Origin: Mesonia mobilis DSM 19841
GTDB taxonomy: Bacteria > Bacteroidota > Bacteroidia > Flavobacteriales > Flavobacteriaceae
Direction: 5' to 3'
Assembly: GCF_000423405.1 (NCBI RefSeq)
Contig: NZ_AUHX01000001.1
Coordinates: 310,001-374,000, forward strand
Length of the DNA: 64,000 nucleotides
In this document: piece after piece, positions 42,867 through 52,127 of the stretch
Numbering within the stretch: position 1 is the first letter of the stretch
Layout: every line of letters starts with the position of its first letter
The notes under the pieces: generated by a model
Databases searched by the model: none
What the model saw: the letters and a program-made list of their open reading frames with translations, nothing else
What the model was told of the DNA's origin: nothing
Program-made: the position numbers and the translations under genes

Positions 42867-42903
42867 AAAAAAAGCCTGAATACTTAAGTATTCAGGCTTT
42901 TTT
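42867..42903. terminator. Bidirectional intrinsic terminator
   Basis: A long perfect palindrome (AAGCCTGAATACTT / AAGTATTCAGGCTT) with flanking A and T runs, between the ArsC-fold gene (plus) and aconitase (minus). Confidence 0.88.
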
Positions 42904-42922
42904 GTTTTTGAATTGAAATGAA

Positions 42923-44890
42923 TTAATTCAGCTTCTCTTTAAAATCGTTGATGATTCCTCCTTTTAATAAGACTCTAATTTGTCGGTCACTCATCGAATG
43001 TTTGGTAGGAACGCTTATTTGATCTCCGTTTTCTTTTACAATTTGAACTTCGATCGTTTCTTTATTTTTTACGGCTTCTCTAAGATTTGACAATTTGATC
43101 GTATCGCCTTGTTCAAATTTTTCATAATCTTTATTATTTTCAAATTCTAACGGAAGGATCCCGAAATTCACCAAATTTTGCCAAGCGATTCTGGCATAAC
43201 TTTTCGCAATTACTGCCACTTGTCCTAAATATTTTGGTGCAATCGCAGCGTGTTCCCTACTCGATCCCTGCGCATAATTTTCCGCAGCTACAACTATATG
43301 TCCGCCAAATTGATCTTTGGTTTCCATCGCACGATCGTAATAAGTCTCATCGATTACCGTAAACGCATATTTACTAATTTCGGGTAAATTACTTCTGAAG
43401 GGCAATACCTCTGCTCCCGCTTTTAAAATTTCATCGGTTGAAATGTTATCGCCCATTTTTAATAAGACCGGAACTTCAGCATTATCTTTTAATTCTTCAA
43501 TATGCGGAAGCGACTTAATATTAGGTCCTTTCTGTAATTCTACACTTTCATTATCTTCTACGGGACCAACCAACATTTCAGTATTGATGATATGAATTTC
43601 AGGATCTACATATTCCGGATATTTCATATCATATAATTTTTCCATATCTCTCGGATCGGTAATTTTTCCGGTTAAAGCGGAAGCTGCCGCAGTTTCGGGA
43701 CTACATAAATGAACTTGGTCGTCTTTGGTACCACTACGATCGGGGAAGTTTCTTGGCATCGTTCTTAGACTAATCGTTCCGCTAGCCGGCGCTTGCCCCA
43801 TACCAATACAACCCATACAACCACTTTGGTGAAAACGACCTCCGGCAGTGATTAAATTTCCGAAGGTTTTGATGTCGATCATATTTTGAATGATCTGTCG
43901 AGAAGTAGGATTAATGTCTAAACTTACTTCCGCGTGAACGGCTTTTCCTTTTACGATCTCTCCGGCAATCCAAAAATCACGTAAGCCCGGATTGGCAGAA
44001 GAACCAATCACACACTGACTTATTTCTTTACCCGCAACTTCACTCACTGGTACGACATTACCGGGGCTTGTAGGTAAAGCGATTAAGGGAACCAACTCAT
44101 CCAATACAATTTCATCGTGGAGATCGTACTCGCAACCTTCATCGGCTTTTAGTTCTTTCCAATCCTCTTCTCGAGTTTGTGATTTTAAAAAGCGTTTGGT
44201 CTCTTCATCACTTGGGAAAACAGTGGTGGTCGCTCCCAATTCTGCGCCCATATTAGCGATCACGTGACGGTCCATCGCACTTAAATGTTTTAAACCATCG
44301 CCATAATATTCGATAATTTTACCCACGCCGCCTTTTACATCGTGACGTCGAAGCATTTCTAAAATAATATCTTTAGCACTTACCCAATCCGGAAGTTTAC
44401 CGGTAAGCTTTACGCCCATTACTTGAGGCATTTTTACATAATAAGGCTGGCCGGCAATCGCTGCGGCAACATCTAAACCTCCCGTACCAATGGCCAACAT
44501 TCCTAAAGAACCGGCAGCACAACTGTGACTATCGGAGCCGACTAAAGTTTTGCCGGGTTTCCCGAAACGCTCCATATGAACGGGGTGACTTACCCCATTA
44601 CCGGGACGACTAAACCATAATCCGAAGCGCTGAGCTGCAGATTTTAAAAATAAATGGTCGTCGGCATTTTTAAAATCGGTTTGCAGTAAGTTATGATCTA
44701 CATATTGAACGGCGACTTCTGTTTTTGCGCGATCTAAACTCATCGCTTCTAGTTCTAACTGAACCAAAGTACCGGTGGCATCCTGTAATAAAGCTTGGTC
44801 TATTTTGATCCCGATTTCTTTGCCGGGAACAAGTTCTCCTTCAATTAAATGATCGTTAATAAGTTTTTGGGTAACGTTGAGTGCTGCCAT
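42923..44890 (-). CDS. Aconitate hydratase (short, Aquifex-type)
   Basis: A 655-residue aconitase. It has the substrate/cluster motifs VGSDSHSCAAGSLGML, the cluster cysteines in QSGCMGCIGMGQ, and the swivel domain GSSREHAAIAPKYLG. It is shorter than the 755- to 900-residue aconitases of most Bacteroidota and matches the putative Aquifex-type group. It interconverts citrate and isocitrate in the TCA cycle and needs a 4Fe-4S cluster. Some members of this group act on related substrates, so homoaconitase-like use is possible. Confidence 0.87.
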   Translation of the reverse strand: MAALNVTQKLINDHLIEGELVPGKEIGIKIDQALLQDATGTLVQLELEAMSLDRAKTEVAVQYVDHNLLQTDFKNADDHLFLKSAAQRFGLWFSRPGNGVSHPVHMERFGKPGKTLVGSDSHSCAAGSLGMLAIGTGGLDVAAAIAGQPYYVKMPQVMGVKLTGKLPDWVSAKDIILEMLRRHDVKGGVGKIIEYYGDGLKHLSAMDRHVIANMGAELGATTTVFPSDEETKRFLKSQTREEDWKELKADEGCEYDLHDEIVLDELVPLIALPTSPGNVVPVSEVAGKEISQCVIGSSANPGLRDFWIAGEIVKGKAVHAEVSLDINPTSRQIIQNMIDIKTFGNLITAGGRFHQSGCMGCIGMGQAPASGTISLRTMPRNFPDRSGTKDDQVHLCSPETAAASALTGKITDPRDMEKLYDMKYPEYVDPEIHIINTEMLVGPVEDNESVELQKGPNIKSLPHIEELKDNAEVPVLLKMGDNISTDEILKAGAEVLPFRSNLPEISKYAFTVIDETYYDRAMETKDQFGGHIVVAAENYAQGSSREHAAIAPKYLGQVAVIAKSYARIAWQNLVNFGILPLEFENNKDYEKFEQGDTIKLSNLREAVKNKETIEVQIVKENGDQISVPTKHSMSDRQIRVLLKGGIINDFKEKLN

Positions 44891-45076
44891 GTTAGTTTTT
44901 TCTTTTAATTAATTTTTTTATCCCTTAATTTAAAGAATATAGAAGGTAATTAATTGATGTTTAACAAGTTTTTAGGCTTGTTGAAGTTTATAGGAAAAAC
45001 TTGCTAAATCGGTATTAAAAAAATAGGATTAACTCCAGTGAAATCGTATCTTTAAGATGAATTAAAACAATTAACT

Positions 45077-45382
45077 ATGGATACAAATTTTAACTACGTT
45101 CACGTAAGTGCGAGCGAAAGATTAGAAGAGTTTACAAAAGAAAAACTTGATAAATTAAAAGAGCGTTTTGACTTTATTGTTAGCGCCGAAGTATTTTATA
45201 AAACCGAAAATTCAACATCGAAAGATAAAGGAAGAATTGCTGAAATCCAGTTAAGTGTTCCCGGTCCTCGAATTTTTGCTTCTGCCAACGAAGAAAATTT
45301 TGATATGGCCGTTAGTAAAACGATTTCTGAATTAAAAACTCAGTTACAGAAAAAGAAAGAAAAGATGCAAACGCATCATTAA
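45077..45382 (+). CDS. hpf: Ribosome hibernation-promoting factor (HPF/RaiA family)
   Basis: A 101-residue short-form HPF. The fold is HVSASERLEEFTKEKLDKL, then FDFIVSAEVFYKTEN, EIQLSVPG and ENFDMAVSKTISELKTQLQK. It binds the 30S subunit at the A and P sites in stationary phase and helps form inactive ribosome dimers. The gene is monocistronic, with a near-consensus -7 element (TATCTTTA near 45047) and a strong terminator. The basic C-terminal tail is KKKEKMQTHH. Confidence 0.88.
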   Translation: MDTNFNYVHVSASERLEEFTKEKLDKLKERFDFIVSAEVFYKTENSTSKDKGRIAEIQLSVPGPRIFASANEENFDMAVSKTISELKTQLQKKKEKMQTHH

Positions 45383-45393
45383 AATCATAACCA

Positions 45394-45430
45394 CAAAAAA
45401 AAGCCGCTGAAATTTCAGCGGCTTTTTTTA
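45394..45430. terminator. Bidirectional intrinsic terminator
   Basis: AAGCCGCTGAAA/TTTCAGCGGCTT stem with flanking A and T runs, between hpf (plus) and an OmpA gene (minus). Confidence 0.88.
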
Positions 45431-45448
45431 TAGCTTCTATTTTGTAGA

Positions 45449-46144
45449 TTAATTAGTTTGTTGTGCTGCTTCTTCTTTCATTTCTTCATTCGCCACAATC
45501 GCTAACTCTACTCTTCTGTTTTTTGCTCTTCCTTCTGCTGTAGAATTATCATATTTTGGTTGGGTTTCTCCATACCATTTGGTGGTAAATCTTCCGCTAG
45601 CTAATCCGTGACCGGTTAAATAACTGGTTACCGATTGTGCTCTTTCTTTAGAAAGAGTCATATTGTAAGCATCGGCCCCCGTGTTATCGGTATGTCCTTC
45701 TACCAATACATTGGTGTTGGGATATTCTTTAAAAATACCTACTAATTTATCTAAAGTTTCTTGAGATTTTGCATTGATGTTAGATTTATTAGTCGCAAAA
45801 TAAACTCCACTATTTTCATCAAAAGTTACGCTAATTCCCTCACCTACTCTGGTTACTTCAGCACCAGGAATTTCTTGTTCAATTTCTTTCGCTTGTTTAT
45901 CCATGCGGTTCCCGATGTAAGCTCCGGCAGCACCACCAACTACTCCACCAATAATAGCGCCTAAAGCGGTATTATCACCATCGCCAACATTGTTACCAAT
46001 AACTCCACCAATTACAGCACCACCGGTAGCACCAATAGCTCCGCCTTTTTGGGTGTTATTCGCATTTTTAACGGCATCACAACTGTAAAAAAGTAGTGAT
46101 AATGCCATCACGACTACTAACGATTTATTTGCAATTTTTTTCAT
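45449..46144 (-). CDS. OmpA-family lipoprotein with glycine-zipper
   Basis: A 231-residue lipoprotein: signal ending LLFYSCD, then a glycine-rich zipper of about 50 residues (repeats of GGxxGxxIG, about residues 35-82) that may insert in a membrane, and a C-terminal OmpA domain with VLVEGHTDNTG and GRAKNRRVELAI. It resembles YiaD/PAL-like outer-membrane proteins. It is transcribed towards hpf, and the lipoprotein gene upstream lies 19 bp away, so both may be in one transcript. Confidence 0.87.
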   Translation of the reverse strand: MKKIANKSLVVVMALSLLFYSCDAVKNANNTQKGGAIGATGGAVIGGVIGNNVGDGDNTALGAIIGGVVGGAAGAYIGNRMDKQAKEIEQEIPGAEVTRVGEGISVTFDENSGVYFATNKSNINAKSQETLDKLVGIFKEYPNTNVLVEGHTDNTGADAYNMTLSKERAQSVTSYLTGHGLASGRFTTKWYGETQPKYDNSTAEGRAKNRRVELAIVANEEMKEEAAQQTN

Positions 46145-46163
46145 AATCTATTTTTTAGTTGAA

Positions 46164-46649
46164 TTAATAATTAGACTTTATAAAACTCATACGTATTTTA
46201 AAAGGCTGACCTTCATAAGAAACCGTTTGTTCCCAAACCATATTGGTTTCGGTAAGAGAAACTAGATTTAGGCGAAAACCGGTATTTATTTTTCGAGCAT
46301 TTTCCCCTTCAGCAATTGGCTTTAATGTAAAATCGTACAAACCACTATCCGGCGTTTCTTCCTGAACCGCCCAAGCAAAATTTCTCGTTCCGCTCATACA
46401 ATCGGCGCCTGAAAGGGTGTAAGTTCCTTTATTATTATTGTTCACAAAATTCCACGAAGAGTTTCTAAAACAGTTAGCAGAAGCGTCTTGAAATAAAGTA
46501 ACATCTACAAATCCTGAATTATTAGGGTAAGTAATATTCGTAAGCGTCCAATCTCCCGAAAAGGTTCGCTCGGCTTGTCGTTCGATTTTGGTAGTTCCAC
46601 AGGCTACTAATAATAAGCAGACCGCAACTACAGAAAAGATTTTTTTCAT
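46164..46649 (-). CDS. Lipocalin-like lipoprotein
   Basis: A 161-residue lipoprotein with signal ending LLVACGTTK. The mature domain begins FSGDWTLTNITY and has alternating strands (WNFVNNNNKGTYTL, TNMVWEQTVSYEGQPFKIRMSF), like the short lipocalin-type domains common in Bacteroidota. Cys residues at NCFRNSS and DCMSG could form a disulfide. The ligand is unknown. It lies 19 bp upstream of the OmpA-type gene and is probably co-transcribed with it. Confidence 0.72.
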   Translation of the reverse strand: MKKIFSVVAVCLLLVACGTTKIERQAERTFSGDWTLTNITYPNNSGFVDVTLFQDASANCFRNSSWNFVNNNNKGTYTLSGADCMSGTRNFAWAVQEETPDSGLYDFTLKPIAEGENARKINTGFRLNLVSLTETNMVWEQTVSYEGQPFKIRMSFIKSNY

Positions 46650-46772
46650 AATTTAAAAATGATTGGTTATCAACTTTGTTCAAATGATTTCCATCAAATT
46701 TAAATTCAGCCTCGTTTTTTTGGATGAATATTAAGAATGTTTAACTATAAATTGTTAAAGTTTGCCTAAGAA

Positions 46773-48782
46773 TTAATAGGCTAAAAGTTCTTCTAAGCTA
46801 GTCGCTAAGCGATGTTTAGCCAAATATTTCTCTTCCAAATTCGCTGCGAAAGGAATTGGTGTTGGCAAACTAGCTACACGTTTGATCGGTGCATCTAAGT
46901 CTTCAAAACAATGCTCTGCAATAAGCGCAGAGATATCAGACATGATTCCGCCAAACATCGAATCTTCTTGCAATAACAATACTTTACCGGTACGTTTTAC
47001 TGAATTGAAAATAGCTTCTTCATCTAAAGGTTGAAGAGTTCGTAGATCGATCAGATCGGCATCGATTTCTGCATTTGAAGCTAAATGATCTAGCGCCCAA
47101 TGAACCCCGGCGCCATAGGTAATGATACTTACCGAATTACCCTCTTTTAAATGAGCAGCTTTACCTAATGGAATTGTAAAATAATCTTCTGAAACTTCTT
47201 GACGAATACTTCTATATAAAGCTTTATGCTCAAAAAAAAGCACAGGATTCGGGTCTTCGATGGAAGCGGTTAATAAACCTTTCGCATCCTGAGGAAAAGC
47301 AGGATAAACTACTTTTAAACCGGGAGTTTTAGTGAACCAGGCTTCATTGGTTTGGCTGTGAAACGGTCCGGCACCAACTCCTGCTCCACAAGGCATTCTT
47401 ACCACGACATCGGCATTTTGATTCCATCTGTAATTTATTTTTGCGAGGTAGTTCACGATAGGATTAAATCCGCTAGAAACAAAATCGCCGAATTGCATCT
47501 CGACGACTGCTTTCATCTTATTCATAGAAAGTCCCATAGCAGCAGCAACTATTCCGGATTCACAAATCGGTGTGTTGCGAATTCGATCTTTCCCGAATTT
47601 TTCTACAAAACCTTCGGTAATTTTAAAAACCCCGCCATAATCGGCGATGTCTTGTCCCATCACCACTAACTCATCGTACTTTTCTAAAGATTGACGTAAT
47701 CCTTCCGAAATGGCATCGATCAATCGAATTTCTTTTTTAGCGGAAGTAGGTTTTGTTTCGGTAAATTGAAAAGGCGCATACACATCATTTAACTCCTCTT
47801 CTACCGTAGAGTTTATCGGCTCTTCAGCATTGGCTAATTTTAGATGTTCGTTGATCTCTTTTTTTATGGCTTTTCTAAATTGTGTATCTTGTTCTTCGGT
47901 TAGGGTTCCCTGTTCTAATAAATACTGCTGAAAATTAGTAACCGGATCTTTTTTCTCCCAAGTATCCATTAATTCCTGCGGAACATATTTGGTACCACTC
48001 GCCTCTTCGTGACCGCGCATTCTAAAGGTTTTAAACTCAAGAAGTACCGGTCTTGGGTTTTTACGAAGGCTAATGGCGATCTCGTTTACTTTTTGGTAAA
48101 CTTCTAAAATATTATTACCATCGATGATATGTGCTTCCATCCCGTAACCTTTTCCGCGATCGGCAATATGCTCGCAGAAATACTGTTCGTTGGTGGGCGT
48201 TGAAAGTCCGTAACCATTATTTTCAATACAGAATAAAACCGGTAATTGCCAAACGGAAGCAATATTGAGGGCTTCGTGAAAATCTCCTTCACTGGTACCG
48301 CCTTCTCCGGAAAATACAGCAGTTACTTTCTTTTCATTTCTTAATTTATGAGCCAACGCAATCCCATCGGCCACACCTAATTGCGGACCCAAATGCGAGA
48401 TCATTCCTACGATTTTGAATTCTTGCGTACCAAAATGAAAACTACGGTCTCGCCCTTTGGTAAAACCACTCTTTTTACCTTGCCATTGTGAAAATAACCG
48501 ATGTAACGGAATTTCTCTGGTGGTAAATACCCCCAAATTTCGGTGCATCGGTAAGATGTATTCTTCTTTTTCTAAAGCAGAAGTTACTCCTACAGAAATC
48601 GCTTCTTGCCCAATACCGCTAAACCATTTCGAGATTTTACCCTGTCGAAGCAGCACTAGCATTTTTTCTTCAATTAAACGGGGTTTTAAAAGGCGCTTGT
48701 ACAGACTTAATTGTACCTCTTTTGAAGTTTCAAATTGAGCAAAATTGAATAAACTTGTTTCTGCGGTAGTTACCGATTTCAT
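46773..48782 (-). CDS. 2-oxoacid dehydrogenase E1, fused alpha and beta subunits (branched-chain type)
   Basis: A 669-residue fusion. The alpha part (residues 1-320) has the thiamine diphosphate motif GEGGTSEGDFHEALNIASV and IENNGYG. The beta part (residues 350-669) has ISEGLRQSLEKYDELVVMGQD and the transketolase-like pyrimidine-binding domain. This fused form is usual in Bacteroidota. It decarboxylates branched-chain 2-oxo acids and feeds the E2 lipoyl enzyme, which is not in this window. It supplies precursors for branched fatty acids. Confidence 0.92.
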   Translation of the reverse strand: MKSVTTAETSLFNFAQFETSKEVQLSLYKRLLKPRLIEEKMLVLLRQGKISKWFSGIGQEAISVGVTSALEKEEYILPMHRNLGVFTTREIPLHRLFSQWQGKKSGFTKGRDRSFHFGTQEFKIVGMISHLGPQLGVADGIALAHKLRNEKKVTAVFSGEGGTSEGDFHEALNIASVWQLPVLFCIENNGYGLSTPTNEQYFCEHIADRGKGYGMEAHIIDGNNILEVYQKVNEIAISLRKNPRPVLLEFKTFRMRGHEEASGTKYVPQELMDTWEKKDPVTNFQQYLLEQGTLTEEQDTQFRKAIKKEINEHLKLANAEEPINSTVEEELNDVYAPFQFTETKPTSAKKEIRLIDAISEGLRQSLEKYDELVVMGQDIADYGGVFKITEGFVEKFGKDRIRNTPICESGIVAAAMGLSMNKMKAVVEMQFGDFVSSGFNPIVNYLAKINYRWNQNADVVVRMPCGAGVGAGPFHSQTNEAWFTKTPGLKVVYPAFPQDAKGLLTASIEDPNPVLFFEHKALYRSIRQEVSEDYFTIPLGKAAHLKEGNSVSIITYGAGVHWALDHLASNAEIDADLIDLRTLQPLDEEAIFNSVKRTGKVLLLQEDSMFGGIMSDISALIAEHCFEDLDAPIKRVASLPTPIPFAANLEEKYLAKHRLATSLEELLAY

Positions 48783-48917
48783 AAATATTAGAAATGTTTT
48801 TTATCAAAATTATAATATTTCATCATTCAGCCTAATAAAATTCAGACTATTTTAGTTAAGAAGCCTATTTAAAAGAATATTAGCAAAACCTTACTATTAA
48901 AAATTAAAGAAATTCCT

Positions 48918-48925
48918 TAGCTTTG
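48918..48925 (+). promoter_or_regulatory. -7 promoter element of the oxygenase operon
   Basis: TAGCTTTG matches TAnnTTTG exactly and ends 21 bases before the ATG at 48947. Because it overlaps the upstream in-frame codons, it supports choosing 48947 rather than an earlier start. Confidence 0.5.
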
Positions 48926-48946
48926 TTTTATTCCAAAACAATACAT

Positions 48947-49909
48947 ATGTCTATTAATAATATACCTAGCGTAGATCTTGCCGATTTTATTTCTGAAGAT
49001 CCTAAGCGTAAAGAAAAATTTGTCAACGAAATTGGTAAAGCCTACGAAGAGATCGGGTTTGTTTCTTTAAAAAACCACTTTTTAAGTGACGATCTAGTCG
49101 AAGAACTTTATAAAGAAGTAAAAGCTTTTTTTGATTTACCGGTAGAAGTAAAACAGAAATACGAAATCGAAGGGCTTGGCGGACAGCGTGGTTACATCTC
49201 TTTTGGAAAAGAACATGCCAAAGGAAAAAAAGAAGGAGATTTAAAAGAATTTTGGCATTTTGGGCAAGAACCTGATGAAGATGCCAATTTAAAAGAAGAT
49301 TATCCTGCTAACGTTCAGGTGGAAGAATTAAAAGACTTTAATCCTACCGGGATGGAAGCTTACCGAATGCTTGAAAAAACCGGGATTTATGTGCTGCGTG
49401 CTTTAGCAATTTACATTGGTTTAGAAGAGCATTATTTTGATCATTGGGCAAGCAACGGAAACAGTATCTTAAGACCTATACATTACCCGCCAATTACCGA
49501 AGAACCAAAAGGTGCGGTAAGAGCCGGTGCACACGGAGATATTAACTTGATTACGCTATTAATGGGAGCTTCTACCGGCGGACTTCAAGTCTTAAGAAAA
49601 GATGGCGAGTGGATCGATGCGAAACCTGCAGAAGACGAATTGGTGATTAATGTGGGTGATATGTTAGAGCGTCACACCAATAATAAATTACGTTCAACCA
49701 TTCACCGCGTGGTGAATCCACCAAAAGAACAATGGGGTGAACCTCGCTACTCTATTCCATTTTTTATGCATCCGCGAAGTGATATGCGTTTAGATTGTTT
49801 AGACGAATGTATCGATGAACATCATCCAAAACAATATGAAGATATTACCGCAGGAGAATTTTTACACCAGCGTTTAGTGGAAATTGGATTAATTAAAGAA
49901 GACAAGTAA
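48947..49909 (+). CDS. 2-oxoglutarate/Fe(II)-dependent oxygenase, isopenicillin N synthase family
   Basis: The ATG at 48947 gives a 320-residue protein. The N-terminal domain begins IPSVDLADFIS, then EIGFVSLKNHF. The iron ligands are in AHGDINLITLL (HxD) and HRVVNPPKE, and the 2-oxoglutarate-binding RYSIPFFMHP follows. It is related to plant and fungal dioxygenases of secondary metabolism, but in bacteria of this group the substrate is not known. It is the first gene of a compact operon with SUI1, DUF1835 and a phosphorylase gene. Confidence 0.85.
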   Translation: MSINNIPSVDLADFISEDPKRKEKFVNEIGKAYEEIGFVSLKNHFLSDDLVEELYKEVKAFFDLPVEVKQKYEIEGLGGQRGYISFGKEHAKGKKEGDLKEFWHFGQEPDEDANLKEDYPANVQVEELKDFNPTGMEAYRMLEKTGIYVLRALAIYIGLEEHYFDHWASNGNSILRPIHYPPITEEPKGAVRAGAHGDINLITLLMGASTGGLQVLRKDGEWIDAKPAEDELVINVGDMLERHTNNKLRSTIHRVVNPPKEQWGEPRYSIPFFMHPRSDMRLDCLDECIDEHHPKQYEDITAGEFLHQRLVEIGLIKEDK

Positions 49910-49913
49910 TCTA

Positions 49914-50243
49914 ATGGATTTACAAGACCAGCTTAAAAATCTGTTTCCCGATCACGAGCCAGAAGAAACTCCGCAAGAAGATAATGTTCAAGACAATCTT
50001 TGGCTACAAGACGATCCTTTGATTTGTAAATACGAAAAGCGTAAAGGGAAGCCCATCACGATTATTGAAGGTTATACCGGTGCCGATGAAGATTTTAAAA
50101 AACTAGCCAAAGAGATCAAAACCACTTTAGGCGTTGGCGGTAGTTTTAAAAACGAGAAAATTATCATTCAGGGAGATTATCGTCCGCAAATCATGGAAAT
50201 GCTGCAAGATAAAGGCTTTCAAGTAAAACGCGTTGGCGGATAA
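49914..50243 (+). CDS. SUI1/eIF1-family translation factor (YciH-like)
   Basis: A 109-residue protein with an acidic N-terminal tail (about 35 residues) and the SUI1 domain: ITIIEGYTGADEDFKKLAKEIKTTLGVGGSFKNEKIIIQGD and QVKRVGG. The bacterial form binds the 30S subunit and is thought to influence start-codon choice, like eIF1. It starts 4 bp after the oxygenase gene and ends 3 bp before the DUF1835 gene. Confidence 0.88.
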   Translation: MDLQDQLKNLFPDHEPEETPQEDNVQDNLWLQDDPLICKYEKRKGKPITIIEGYTGADEDFKKLAKEIKTTLGVGGSFKNEKIIIQGDYRPQIMEMLQDKGFQVKRVGG

Positions 50244-50246
50244 TCT

Positions 50247-51179
50247 ATGGCGAATAATATGCTTCATATTACCAATGGCGATAGCCTTACCGAGAAAATG
50301 AGTCAGCTCAATCTTCCCGGAGAAGTGGTTGTTTGGCGAGAAATGCTCTGTGAAGGTGAAACTGTACAAGAGATTGGTTGTGAAGAATTTATTAAAGCAC
50401 GACAATCTTTTTTAGAGAAATTCTACCAAATTCCGCCTGAAGATTATGAAGTGAAATTTGTTTCGCAATTAAAAAAACTAGCTCAAGCCGAAGATTATGA
50501 TGAAATTATCCTTTGGTTTGAGTTCGATTTATTTTGCCATATTAATATGGTGGCGGCCATTTCGTATTTATTTCAGCTCAATATTCAAAAGCCTATTTAC
50601 TTAGTTTGTAGCAAACGCTTAAAAGGTGAAAAAAAGCTTCAGGGTTTATCGCAACTTACACAAAAAGAACTGCTGAATCACTTCAACCATAAAATTTTAC
50701 TGAATGAAGATGATCTCGAACTCGCAGAATTAGTGTGGAAACTTTACTGCGGTAATAATCCGCTTCGCTTAAAACCAGAGATCAAGAAAAACTCAAATTT
50801 CGAGTATTTATCGAGTTGTTTGCGAGCTCATATTGAGCGTTTTCCGAATGTGAAATCAGGATTAAACTCATTAGAAGCTAATCTGTTAAAACTAATCGTT
50901 TCACATACCATTACCAGTCACAATCAGCTTTTAGGTTATTCATTAGAATATCAAGGTTATTATGGGTATGGCGACTCCCAAATGCTACGTATAATCGATA
51001 ATTTAAAGTCATTTATGTATTTCGATAATCATAAATATACCCTGACCGAAGAAGGCAAAATGGCTTTAAATAAATCGCAGAATTTCTACCAAGAACTCAA
51101 AGACGATTTGTATTATGGTGGAGCAAAAAAATACGACTTTCTCTATGATGACGAATCGCATCACTTATTAAAATTATAA
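50247..51179 (+). CDS. DUF1835 domain-containing protein
   Basis: A 310-residue cytoplasmic protein. It starts MLHITNGDSLTEKMSQLNLPGEVVVWREMLCEGE, the DUF1835 signature (residues 5-38). Further segments such as DEIILWFEFDLFCHINM and the C-terminal winged-helix-like LGYGDS segment are in their normal places. The function is unknown; similar proteins occur next to RNA-related genes. It starts 3 bp after the SUI1 gene and ends 2 bp before the phosphorylase gene. Confidence 0.8.
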   Translation: MANNMLHITNGDSLTEKMSQLNLPGEVVVWREMLCEGETVQEIGCEEFIKARQSFLEKFYQIPPEDYEVKFVSQLKKLAQAEDYDEIILWFEFDLFCHINMVAAISYLFQLNIQKPIYLVCSKRLKGEKKLQGLSQLTQKELLNHFNHKILLNEDDLELAELVWKLYCGNNPLRLKPEIKKNSNFEYLSSCLRAHIERFPNVKSGLNSLEANLLKLIVSHTITSHNQLLGYSLEYQGYYGYGDSQMLRIIDNLKSFMYFDNHKYTLTEEGKMALNKSQNFYQELKDDLYYGGAKKYDFLYDDESHHLLKL

Positions 51180-51181
51180 CC

Positions 51182-52057
51182 ATGCCTATTAAGGAATCTG
51201 AACTTGTGTTAAATGAAGACGGTAGTATTTATCACCTTCATCTACTTCCCCATCAAATTGCCGATACCATTATTACCGTTGGCGATCCTGAGCGTGTGGA
51301 AAAAGTAACAAAACACTTTGATGAGATCGAAGTAAAAGTTAGTAAACGAGAATTTCATACCCAAACCGGAAGTTACAAAGGAAAACGAATTACTGTCATT
51401 TCCACAGGAATTGGTACCGATAATATCGATATTGTTTTTAATGAATTAGATGCTCTTGCCAATATCGACCTGAAAACGCGAGAAGTAAAAACAGCGCTTA
51501 AAAAATTAAACTTTATAAGAATTGGGACTTCGGGAGCTATACAAAAAGATATTCCGATCAATTCCTTAATTGCTACAGAAACGGCTATTGGTTTTGATAG
51601 TTTGCTTCATTTTTACAAAAGTGAAACCATACAAGATACCAAGATCGCTTCAGAAGTTTTACAGCAATTGGCGATGGCGAGTTTTAAAGCCCGACCGTAT
51701 GTGATCAAAGGTTCAAAAAAATTACTGAAGTATTTCTCTTCGTTTGAAGAAATTAAAACCGGTATTACCGCGACCAATGTTGGTTTTTATGCTCCACAAG
51801 GGCGAGTTTTGCGTGCCGAATTGCAAGATGAACATTTTATGCAAAAGCTCTCTAATTTTAAATACAACAAACAAAAGATCACGAATCTCGAGATGGAAAC
51901 CAGCGGAATTTACGGTATGTCTCGACTGTTAGGCCATCGTGCTATTTCTCTCAATGCCATTTTAGCCAACAGAATTACAGGAGAATTTAGTAAAAATCCG
52001 GAAGAAATTGTTAACCAGCTCATCACCTTTACATTAGACAAGATCGCGGCATTCTAA
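51182..52057 (+). CDS. Nucleoside phosphorylase (uridine phosphorylase-like)
   Basis: A 291-residue member of the PNP/UDP phosphorylase superfamily. The phosphate-binding segment is VGDPERVEKV, the signature ISTGIGTDNIDIVFNELDAL is near residue 74, and the ribose contact NLEMETSGIYGM is near residue 238. It cleaves nucleosides with phosphate to give a base and ribose-1-phosphate. The substrate preference is not clear. It closes the four-gene operon that starts with the oxygenase. Confidence 0.83.
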   Translation: MPIKESELVLNEDGSIYHLHLLPHQIADTIITVGDPERVEKVTKHFDEIEVKVSKREFHTQTGSYKGKRITVISTGIGTDNIDIVFNELDALANIDLKTREVKTALKKLNFIRIGTSGAIQKDIPINSLIATETAIGFDSLLHFYKSETIQDTKIASEVLQQLAMASFKARPYVIKGSKKLLKYFSSFEEIKTGITATNVGFYAPQGRVLRAELQDEHFMQKLSNFKYNKQKITNLEMETSGIYGMSRLLGHRAISLNAILANRITGEFSKNPEEIVNQLITFTLDKIAAF

Positions 52058-52127
52058 CGTTTTTATTTAACAGAACTTTAAAAATGGCTAAGCCCGCTAA
52101 TTTGTAGTTTTAGCAAAAATTTATTTG

